Origin: Pontibacter coccineus
Lineage (GTDB): Bacteria > Bacteroidota > Bacteroidia > Cytophagales > Hymenobacteraceae
Reading direction: 5' to 3'
Assembly: GCF_030546575.1 (NCBI RefSeq)
Contig: NZ_JAUOTN010000006.1
Location: 124,001 to 188,000 of the forward strand
DNA length: 64,000 nt
Made by a program: the position numbers and the translations under genes
The notes under the pieces: model-generated
Seen by the model: only the letters and a program-made list of their open reading frames with translations
Told to the model about the DNA's origin: nothing
Database searches by the model: none
In this document: positions 28,808-35,854 of the stretch, in pieces
Numbering within the stretch: position 1 is the stretch's first letter
Layout: every line of letters starts with the position of its first letter

Positions 28808-28863
28808 TTTTAGCGGAAGGAAACACCATTTCAATCTGATTAAGTGTTCTTGCTATAAGAATC

Positions 28864-30321
28864 ATGGATAAAGCAATAAGAGACAAATACCAGGCAATTA
28901 TCGGTCTGGAGGTACACGCCCAGCTGTTGACAGAAAGCAAAGCCTATTCGTCTGACTCGACGGAGTACGGCGTGCTGCCCAACACCAACCTGAGCGCCAT
29001 TACACTGGGGCACCCTGGCACTTTGCCGCGTATTAATAAAACTGTGGTGGAAATGGCCGTAAAAATGGGATTGGCTACCAACTGCGACATTACGCGCTAC
29101 AACATCTACGCCCGTAAAAACTATTTCTACCCGGATCTTCCGAAGGGCTACCAGATCACGCAGGACAAAACACCTGTCTGTACGGCTGGCTACCTGGATG
29201 TAAAAGACGCTGCGGGTAATGACAAGCGCATAGGCATCACGCGCATTCACATGGAGGAAGACGCTGGCAAGTCCATGCACCTGGCAGGCGAAACGGAAAC
29301 TCTGATTGACCTGAACCGTGCCGGCGTCGCGCTGATCGAGATCGTGTCTGAGCCGGATATCCGTGATTCAGAAGAAGCTTACAATTACCTGACCGAAATA
29401 CGCCGTTTGGTGCGTTACCTCGAAATTTGCGACGGTAACATGGAAGAAGGCTCGCTGCGTTGCGACGCCAACATTTCGGTGATGCTAAAGGATTCACCGC
29501 TTTGGGGTACCAAAGTGGAGGTGAAGAACATGAACTCCTTCCGCAACGTGCAGCGTGCCATCGAGCACGAGATCGAGCGCCAGATCATGGTGATTGAAAA
29601 CGGTGGCACAATTGATTCGGAGACTCGCAACTTCGATGCGAACACCGGCACGACCACAGCCATGCGTTCCAAAGAGACACTCAATGACTACCGTTACTTT
29701 CCGGAGCCGGACCTTCCACCGTTGGTAATAGAACAGGAGTGGATGGAGCGTATCAAAGCGACCATGCCAAGTCTGCCGCAGGAGCTGTACAAGCGTTTCA
29801 CGGAGGAGTTCGGTCTGTCTGACTATGATGCGGGTGTTCTGACGGATGCCAAAGAGATCGCACTCTACTACGAGGAGCTTTGCAAGCATACCAAAAACTA
29901 CAAAGGAGCCGCTAACTGGGTAACCGGTCCGGTGAAGTCTTACCTGAACGAATTGCAACTGCATATCAAGGATTTCCCGCTGCAACCGCATGCCATTGCT
30001 GAGATCATTGCGCTGGTGGACGAAAACAAGGTGAGTCACTCGGTAGCGGCCAAGAAGATCTTCCCTTTCATGCTCGAAAACCCAGGTATACCTGCGCATC
30101 AGGTAGCCGAGGAGCAGAACCTGCTACAGGAGTCAGATTCGGACTCACTCAAAGCCATTGTAGCTGAAGTGCTGGCTGCCAATCCGCAAAAAGTGGAGGA
30201 ATACAAGGCAGGCAAGCAATCGCTGGTGGGCATGTTTATGGGTGAGATCATGAAAAAGACCAAAGGCAAGGCAGACCCGAAGGTGGCAAACAAATTGCTG
30301 CAAGAAGGGTTAAAGGCGTAG
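28864..30321 (+). CDS. gatB: Asp-tRNA(Asn)/Glu-tRNA(Gln) amidotransferase subunit B
   Basis: Kinase-like subunit of GatCAB, which converts misacylated Glu-tRNA-Gln or Asp-tRNA-Asn. The 485 residues begin with the signature IIGLEVHAQL and include KNYFYPDLPKGYQI, the EMNSF-like KNMNSFRNVQRAI region and DYRYFPEPDLPP, then the C-terminal YqeY-like helical tail (about 330-485). gatA and gatC are not in the window. A perfect palindromic form of the iterated word, AGGTATACCT, lies in the tail-domain coding region (30084-30093). Confidence 0.97.
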   Translation: MDKAIRDKYQAIIGLEVHAQLLTESKAYSSDSTEYGVLPNTNLSAITLGHPGTLPRINKTVVEMAVKMGLATNCDITRYNIYARKNYFYPDLPKGYQITQDKTPVCTAGYLDVKDAAGNDKRIGITRIHMEEDAGKSMHLAGETETLIDLNRAGVALIEIVSEPDIRDSEEAYNYLTEIRRLVRYLEICDGNMEEGSLRCDANISVMLKDSPLWGTKVEVKNMNSFRNVQRAIEHEIERQIMVIENGGTIDSETRNFDANTGTTTAMRSKETLNDYRYFPEPDLPPLVIEQEWMERIKATMPSLPQELYKRFTEEFGLSDYDAGVLTDAKEIALYYEELCKHTKNYKGAANWVTGPVKSYLNELQLHIKDFPLQPHAIAEIIALVDENKVSHSVAAKKIFPFMLENPGIPAHQVAEEQNLLQESDSDSLKAIVAEVLAANPQKVEEYKAGKQSLVGMFMGEIMKKTKGKADPKVANKLLQEGLKA

Positions 30322-30396
30322 TTTAATGCTTTACGTATCAGGTCAAATGCGACTCAATTTGTGCTGCCCGATACGATCATCTAAACCAAAAAAGAC

Positions 30397-31506
30397 ATGA
30401 ACCTTAGAAATTATGTAGTACTGGCTTCAGCAGCTGCATTGATGGCCAGTTGCCAGGGCAACAAGACGGCTACCAACGGCAGCGCCTATACAATTGAAGG
30501 CAAGCTGCAGAATGCCACCCCAGGACAGATTTTTCTGTTCGAGTTGGGTGAACAACAGTTCATTGCCCGCGATACGGCTGACATTAGCCAGGATGGCACC
30601 TTTACTTTTCAGGGTGAGGTAACAGAGCCTACCCTGTATCGCCTCGGCCTCGATCAGCAGAATGCGATGATGATGGTATTGGAGAACAAAGCCATAAAGG
30701 TAGAAGCAGATGCCCGCGACCTGAACAATACCGCTAAGTTCGAGAACTCGGAAGACTCAGAGCTGTTCCAGCAGCTCAACAAGATGGTGAATGAAAACCG
30801 TCAGAAGGAAATGGCGCTGAGCGAGCAGTTTAACCGGGCCATGTCGGAAGGCAAAACGGAAGAGGCAGAAGGCTATCGTCAGCAGTATTTGAATTTACAG
30901 AAAGAGGTAAAGAATTTCATCGCCAAGCATCCTGGGTCCATTGTGTCGGCTTTTGGTACACTGAGCCTGGTAAACCCGCAGCTTGACTTCGCTTTTGCCG
31001 ACAGCATGCTGACGCTTTATACCCAGCACATACCTGAGTCGAAGTATACAAAAACATTGACCGATCGCCTGGCCGGCATGCGTACAACTGCCGTTGGCTC
31101 TGTTGCGCCGGACTTTAAGCTGCCGACACCGGAAGGTGGTGAAATAGCCCTGTCCTCACTCAGGGGCAAATATGTGCTGATCGACTTCTGGGCCAGCTGG
31201 TGCGCTCCGTGCCGCAAAGAAAACCCGAACGTGGTGAAGATGTACAACAAATACAAAGACAAGGGCTTTGAGATTTTCGGCGTGTCGCTTGACCAGTCGC
31301 GTGAAAAATGGCTGAAGGCGATTGCCGATGATAAACTGACCTGGCCACAGGTTTCGGATCTGAAAGGCTGGGAAAGTTCTGCCGCTCAACTATACCAGGT
31401 AGATGCCATCCCACAGACCATCCTGCTCGATAAAGAAGGAAACATAATCGCCAAAGGTTTGAGAGGAGAAGAACTGGAAGCGAAAATTGCCTCGCTTGTA
31501 CAGTAA
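30397..31506 (+). CDS. TlpA-like thioredoxin lipoprotein with DUF4369 domain
   Basis: A 369-residue envelope lipoprotein with lipobox LMASC near residue 18. An N-terminal DUF4369 domain (about 28-130) is followed by a helical linker rich in Glu and Gln, then a thioredoxin/AhpC-TSA-like domain with the redox pair WCAPC (Cys269/Cys272). Such proteins reduce disulfides of exported proteins or act in cytochrome c maturation in Bacteroidota. The gene is preceded by gatB (75 bp) and closed by a strong terminator. Confidence 0.9.
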   Translation: MNLRNYVVLASAAALMASCQGNKTATNGSAYTIEGKLQNATPGQIFLFELGEQQFIARDTADISQDGTFTFQGEVTEPTLYRLGLDQQNAMMMVLENKAIKVEADARDLNNTAKFENSEDSELFQQLNKMVNENRQKEMALSEQFNRAMSEGKTEEAEGYRQQYLNLQKEVKNFIAKHPGSIVSAFGTLSLVNPQLDFAFADSMLTLYTQHIPESKYTKTLTDRLAGMRTTAVGSVAPDFKLPTPEGGEIALSSLRGKYVLIDFWASWCAPCRKENPNVVKMYNKYKDKGFEIFGVSLDQSREKWLKAIADDKLTWPQVSDLKGWESSAAQLYQVDAIPQTILLDKEGNIIAKGLRGEELEAKIASLVQ

Positions 31507-31528
31507 GGTATTGCTATACCTTTAAGAT

Positions 31529-31564
31529 CAAAAAAGCCCTTCCGCACAGGAGGGGCTTTTTTTA
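31529..31564 (+). terminator. Rho-independent terminator after the TlpA-like gene
   Basis: AAAAGCCCTTCC pairs with GGAGGGGCTTTT (one G-T-type mismatch) over a short loop and is followed by seven T. The position is 23 bp after the stop. Confidence 0.88.
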
Positions 31565-31732
31565 TAAGTTAGGGTAATAGAATTCTGTTAGACTTTCGCA
31601 AGATGGGTCAAGGTATAGCGCACCCGATCTATGCTTTCATCAGATCACGAAAAATAAGTTTTCTTATTTCTTTCACTCCCGTCAAACTAAATAAGCCAAC
31701 TGCGGGGTTCCCGAATAGGCGAAACTTTGAAA

Positions 31733-32389
31733 TTACTTCTTAAAAACGCGTTGCAATGCTCCCCAAAGCAGCTTTTTCTGTTCCTGATCACCATCGAGCA
31801 CAGCCAAAGACTGGGAAAACACCACCGGCACACTGCCAACCAGCACCGGATTGTAAAGCGTGAACTTATCATGCGGCAGGTCAGTATCCAGGCGACTGGC
31901 GAAGCTGAGGATATAGCTGGTCTGCAAAGTGTCGCAGAGCGTTTCAAACCGGGTCGTGGCACCCGATACATTGTTCACAAAAGCAACATCGGCAGGTCCA
32001 AAGCCGATCGCAGCTAGTATCTTAATCAGGAAATCGGATTGCGGCAGCGCCTTAAAAGCCGGCTCCGGCAAGGTTACTAAGACAACCAGTCCTTTTCGGT
32101 TTTCACCGATCACCTCAAAGGACTTCGGCAGTGCTGTCTTTTCTACTTTCGGTAATTTAGGTATAGCTGCTGCTACCGGAGGGGAAGCCACTGGTGCAGC
32201 CTGTTCAGCAGGTATAGCCTCTGGTTTCGCCTTTTCATCAACAACAGGGATAACCACACTTTCAGTCGCTGGTTCAGCTGCAGGGGCACTGACTTTTGCT
32301 ACCTGCTCTTCGGGGATCAGGTATAGCGTCTCCGGCATGAAATGTCGGAGGAACTCACTGTTTAGTTGTTCTGGCGTCAGTGCTGTCAT
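31733..32389 (-). CDS. Unknown protein, possible DNA polymerase III psi (HolD)-like
   Basis: A 218-residue soluble protein with an N-terminal helix (LTPEQLNSEFLRHFMPETLY), a Pro/Ala/Glu-rich linker (about 30-95) and a compact C-terminal domain. The domain order resembles HolD: a short strand (LVVLVTLPE), helix (FLIKILAAIGFGPADVAF), later strand and a conserved-looking end VVFSQSLAVLDGD...KKLLWGALQ, comparable to the HolD pattern of a loop then LWxxL. This is pattern reading only; HolD is best known from Gammaproteobacteria. Two AIP tripeptides in the linker are written by the iterated word. It is 15 bp downstream of the thioesterase gene, probably one operon. Confidence 0.6.
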   Translation of the reverse strand: MTALTPEQLNSEFLRHFMPETLYLIPEEQVAKVSAPAAEPATESVVIPVVDEKAKPEAIPAEQAAPVASPPVAAAIPKLPKVEKTALPKSFEVIGENRKGLVVLVTLPEPAFKALPQSDFLIKILAAIGFGPADVAFVNNVSGATTRFETLCDTLQTSYILSFASRLDTDLPHDKFTLYNPVLVGSVPVVFSQSLAVLDGDQEQKKLLWGALQRVFKK

Positions 32390-32404
32390 CGTAGTAGGTA
32401 TAGC

Positions 32405-32935
32405 TTACTGCTGGTCTTCCTTCAAGTCAAAAATAGAGCGTAGTTCGTTTGCTTCACTCGGCTTCATACGGCCGGCCAGCACCAGGCGCAATTGGCGACG
32501 GCGCAGCGCACCGTCATAAAGCTTAATTTCTTCTTCTGTTTCAGGTATAGCTTCTGGCACATCGATCGCTTTACCGGACTGGTCAACCGCTACAAACGTA
32601 AAGAAAGCCTGGTTCGACATTACTTTCCTTCCGGAAGGAATGTCTTCGGCATACACCACGATATGCACCTCCATAGAAGAAGAAAAAGCGCGGGTTACTT
32701 TGGCCTCGAGGGTCACTACGTTGCCCAATTTTATGCTTTCAGCAAAAGACACGTTATCTACCGAAGCCGTCACCACAATGCGGTTGGAGTGGCGCTGCGC
32801 AGCAATGGCCGACACAATGTCCATCCAATGCATCATTTTGCCACCCATCAGGTTGTGCAGGGTGTTGGTATCGTTGGGCAATACCAGCTCGGTCATGATG
32901 ACGTATGATTCGCTTACTTTTTTCTGTTTACGCAT
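32405..32935 (-). CDS. Acyl-CoA thioesterase, hotdog fold (YciA-like)
   Basis: Hydrolyses acyl-CoA to free acid and CoA. The 176 residues have the single-hotdog pattern: LPNDTNTLHNLMGGKMMHWMD with the conserved Asn/His/Gly and catalytic-region Asp, then VDNVSFAESIKLGNVV and a long strand VHIVVYAEDIPSG. The acidic C-terminal tail (EETEEEIK) is extra. It starts 86 bp after the pcm stop on the same strand and precedes the HolD-like gene by 15 bp. Confidence 0.87.
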   Translation of the reverse strand: MRKQKKVSESYVIMTELVLPNDTNTLHNLMGGKMMHWMDIVSAIAAQRHSNRIVVTASVDNVSFAESIKLGNVVTLEAKVTRAFSSSMEVHIVVYAEDIPSGRKVMSNQAFFTFVAVDQSGKAIDVPEAIPETEEEIKLYDGALRRRQLRLVLAGRMKPSEANELRSIFDLKEDQQ

Positions 32936-33021
32936 GTCAGTTTTATAAATTCTGCCGCAAAGATAGGGGACGGAGGGCCAAACAAAAAGCCAGGTATAAA
33001 TTAAGATAGTTTTACTTGATC

Positions 33022-33684
33022 CTAAAAAGAAGGCTTGTCCCAGCCGGATTTACCAAGCAATGGCACAAATTTGAAGTCGGTGAAGGCCTCCTGCGCAAAT
33101 TCATTTTCGCTGGTACGCGTAATGCGCAGCATTTTCTGGCTCGACTCGCCCCCAACAGGAATTACCAGTATGCCACCGATGTTCAGCTGACTCACCAGCG
33201 TCTTGGGTATACCGGGTGCACCGGCCGTCACGATGATCTTGTCAAAAGGCGCGTGCGCTGGCAAACCCAGCGAGCCATCGCCATGGAAGGTATGCGGAAA
33301 GAGGCCGTAGGTTCTGAAAAACTTCACCGCCTTTTCGTAGAGGGGCTTGTTGTATTCGATAGTGTATACCGTAGGCGTGAGCTGCAACAGCACACAACAT
33401 TGGTAGCCGGAGCCGGTCCCGATCTCCAATACTTTGTCGGTAGGCTGCAGCCGCAAAAGCTCCGTCTGGAAAGCCACAGTATAGGGCTGCGAGATGGTCT
33501 GGCCCTCGCCAATCGGGAAAGCTTTGTCTTGGTAGGCCTGCTCGAGGAAAGCTTTCTCAAAGAAAAAATGCCGGGGTACTGTTTCGATTGCTGCCAACAC
33601 CCGTTCATCGCGTATACCTTTGTCTCTCAACTGTTTTACCAAGGCGCGGCGCATGCCTTTGTGCTTGTACAAATCTGTCTGCAT
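33022..33684 (-). CDS. pcm: Protein-L-isoaspartate O-methyltransferase
   Basis: Repairs isoaspartyl residues in aged proteins using SAM. The protein is 220 residues from ATG 33684 (MQTDLYKHKGM). The longer frame to 33807 adds an unrelated hydrophobic leader. Motifs are DERVLAAIETVPRHFF, the pre-SAM GQTISQPYTVAF, SAM motif VLEIGTGSGYQCC, IEYNKPLYEKA and DKIIVTAGAPGIP. Fits the family length and order well. Confidence 0.93.
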   Translation of the reverse strand: MQTDLYKHKGMRRALVKQLRDKGIRDERVLAAIETVPRHFFFEKAFLEQAYQDKAFPIGEGQTISQPYTVAFQTELLRLQPTDKVLEIGTGSGYQCCVLLQLTPTVYTIEYNKPLYEKAVKFFRTYGLFPHTFHGDGSLGLPAHAPFDKIIVTAGAPGIPKTLVSQLNIGGILVIPVGGESSQKMLRITRTSENEFAQEAFTDFKFVPLLGKSGWDKPSF

Positions 33685-33888
33685 TTCCCTCTGAATCTGT
33701 AAAATGTAAAAAAACAGGCTAAGCAGTTTCAGGTATAGGAATACCGCTATACCTTGTCTGAACTCCGCCTGAAAATAGTGTATGCGAAAATAAGCATACC
33801 TGCCCACAGTTACCTAACCGGATCGTAATTTAATCTTGCCTCCAACGGAATAACAGGTTGTAACCGTGCATTTGAGTGAAATCATGGT

Positions 33889-33896
33889 TAATTTTG
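33889..33896 (+). promoter_or_regulatory. Possible -7 element for riboflavin synthase
   Basis: TAATTTTG matches the Bacteroidota -7 consensus TAnnTTTG exactly and lies 26 bp before the ATG. A matching -33 element at the right distance is not clear. Confidence 0.35.
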
Positions 33897-33921
33897 TAAT
33901 CAGACAACAATTCAGAAAACC

Positions 33922-34509
33922 ATGTTCACAGGTATAATAGAAGGCATGGGCCAGGTGCAGGCCATTCGGGAAGAAGGCACCAACAAGCACTTCACCCTGT
34001 CATCCCCTTTCACGCACGAGCTGCAGATCGACCAGAGTGTGGCCCATAACGGCATTTGCCTGACGGTGATAAACATCACGGATGCTGGCTATACGGTCAC
34101 GGCCATCGACGAGACGCTGCAAAAAACCAACCTGAACAGTCTGCAAGTAGGCGACAAAGTGAACTTGGAGCGCTGCATGAGTGCCAACGGCCGCTTCGAC
34201 GGACACATCGTGCAGGGCCATGTGGACCAGGTGGCGGTGTGCGAGTCCGTGGAAGACCAGAACGGCAGCTGGGTGTTCACTTTCCGCTATGACCCAACAC
34301 TAGGAAATGTAACGGTGGAGAAAGGGTCTGTGACGGTAAACGGCATCAGCCTGACGGTTGTGAATTCAAAAGATGACCGTTTTTCGGTGGCGATCATTCC
34401 TTATACCTACGAGCATACCAACCTGCACCAGGTAAAGCCGGGATCCACTGTTAACCTGGAGTTTGATATTATCGGGAAGTATGTGGCGAGGTTGCTGGGG
34501 AAAGCTTAA
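33922..34509 (+). CDS. ribE: Riboflavin synthase alpha chain
   Basis: Dismutates two 6,7-dimethyl-8-ribityllumazine molecules to riboflavin. The 195 residues contain the duplicated lumazine-binding domain: first half from MFTGIIEGMG with SVAHNGICLTV and the ANGRFDGHIVQGHVD motif, second half with KGSVTVNGISLTVV and IPYTYEHTNL. This is the expected trimeric cytosolic enzyme. No FMN-riboswitch-like leader was seen upstream. It is monocistronic. Confidence 0.95.
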   Translation: MFTGIIEGMGQVQAIREEGTNKHFTLSSPFTHELQIDQSVAHNGICLTVINITDAGYTVTAIDETLQKTNLNSLQVGDKVNLERCMSANGRFDGHIVQGHVDQVAVCESVEDQNGSWVFTFRYDPTLGNVTVEKGSVTVNGISLTVVNSKDDRFSVAIIPYTYEHTNLHQVKPGSTVNLEFDIIGKYVARLLGKA

Positions 34510-34917
34510 TTGCTTGTGCTAATATAGCTACTGCCGTTGCAGGTATAGAAACCAGTATTGTGTTATAGCCTCGCCTGTGCGGCGGGCACTCACTTTTTTC
34601 CTTGATGAAAAAAGTAAGCAAAAAAATCAATACGCTCCAAACTCGCTGAACGCTCAAACAGTGGAGCGCCGAAAAGTGCACCTGGCTAAGGCTATTTGTT
34701 TCATTGCTTCCGGGGCAAGTTAGTCCTGCTATACCTGCCAGTGGTCTGTGTGGTCTCTACTACCAGACTTATACCTTGAAATGGCAGTTACAGATTCCCC
34801 GCCTTGGACTACTGAGAACGAGAGTTCGAAAGTAGCGAGCGTAGCTCTGAGGGGTTAGGGGTGGTTGGACCCGGAAACAGTGAAAATTCTGTCAATTCTT
34901 AAATCCTGATTCAAATT
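34510..34917. repeat. Gene-free stretch with several intergenic-repeat-like segments
   Basis: About 400 bp with no credible gene. It holds three AGGTATA-family words (34541, 34730, 34770) and a perfect inverted repeat ACTTTTTT/AAAAAAGT (34592-34615). Near 34845-34870 the phrase GAGGGGTTAGGGGTGG occurs, and near 34880-34915 an ATTCTGTCAATTCTTAAATCC phrase in shortened form. These phrases resemble widely scattered non-coding repeats of Cytophagales. No second copies lie in the window, so this is recognition from form. Confidence 0.45.
34592..34615. repeat. Inverted repeat ACTTTTTT...AAAAAAGT
   Basis: Eight-base perfect arms around CCTTGATG, set in sequence continuing AAGCAAAAAAATCAA. The same hairpin theme is familiar from Bacteroidota intergenic repeats. 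It could act as a weak bidirectional terminator. Confidence 0.45.
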
Positions 34918-35850
34918 TTACTTCACCACAATCCGATGGTAGGTAACCCCGTAACCGCCCCATACGCCTAGTCCGCCGTTGATATTTGACCGCGTGGTAT
35001 TGGGTGAGCCAATGGGACTGCCGTTGTTGTTGCGCTCGTTCTCCAGGGTATACCAGAAGCGGTAATGCTCAATATCGATGGCGCCCCAGCGCACCACGAT
35101 CGTGTCTCCCTTCCCGAAGTAGCTGTAGGTATTCAAGTCCACATCCTGACCACGGGGCTCGCCACGGTCTAGCGGGAAACTTAGGTTCCGCACGCCGTTG
35201 ATCAATTCGTCATTGAAGACGGAAGCAAAATAGCCCGGATAAAAAGGTTCGCTGTTGCGCCTCGTAAAGTACCGCACGCTGTTTCCCAACGTGTCGGGGT
35301 CCTGGTAACGGTAGAAGAGTGTGAACAAACTGTCCTGACTCGGGTCGGGGTGGGGTTGCAGAAACAGCTCCTGCAGCGGGTTCAGGTGGGGGATGGTGGT
35401 AGAGGAGGTCAGCACGCGCCCTTCGTGACTAATCCGCAATTGGTAGCTTTTACCGACTTCGCCCAACAATTCTTCGGAGGTATAGACATAAAAGATAAAG
35501 TTGCTGCTGCCGGTCAGTTGTGTTTCAGGTATAGCATATTGCTCCGAAACCACCCGCCGCAGTTCGGGCCAAAAGGTGGCGGCAGGCACTTCTGTTAAGG
35601 TATAGCTTTTACCGGCTGAGCTCACCACTACCTGCGCTCCGTGCACAAAACTGTCTTCGATATCGGCAGGAGAGAAGCCCGCAAAGACTGGCCTGCTTCG
35701 CGTGAGCACCACCACGGGCGGAGCCCCTTGCTCTATATGCCCTTCCACCACCAATTGCTCCTGTCCGGCAGGTATGTCAAGGGTCAGGTTCTCTTCGCAG
35801 GAGGCAAGGGATGAAAGCAACAGCAAAAGCAGGATATATTTCAGTCGCAT
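34918..35850 (-). CDS. DUF4249 outer-membrane lipoprotein
   Basis: A 310-residue lipoprotein with a poly-Leu signal and lipobox LASC (Cys near residue 18). After it the typical DUF4249 opening LTLDIPAGQEQLVVEGHIE appears, followed by several beta-rich segments. It ends with a conserved-looking block around HYRFWYTLENERNNNGSP. DUF4249 proteins are regularly encoded beside TonB receptors and are thought to act as surface or periplasmic partners. Here the start lies 4 bp after the receptor stop, so the two form one operon. The ligand is unknown. Confidence 0.9.
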   Translation of the reverse strand: MRLKYILLLLLLSSLASCEENLTLDIPAGQEQLVVEGHIEQGAPPVVVLTRSRPVFAGFSPADIEDSFVHGAQVVVSSAGKSYTLTEVPAATFWPELRRVVSEQYAIPETQLTGSSNFIFYVYTSEELLGEVGKSYQLRISHEGRVLTSSTTIPHLNPLQELFLQPHPDPSQDSLFTLFYRYQDPDTLGNSVRYFTRRNSEPFYPGYFASVFNDELINGVRNLSFPLDRGEPRGQDVDLNTYSYFGKGDTIVVRWGAIDIEHYRFWYTLENERNNNGSPIGSPNTTRSNINGGLGVWGGYGVTYHRIVVK

Positions 35851-35854
35851 CTTT

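Noticed and set aside
33808-33921. Possible FMN riboswitch before riboflavin synthase
   Set aside because: The leader is about 110 bp and shows none of the expected paired helices or conserved loops.
34469-34681. A 70-codon reverse frame after riboflavin synthase
   Set aside because: It is the translation of an intergenic-repeat-like segment and overlaps the end of ribE.
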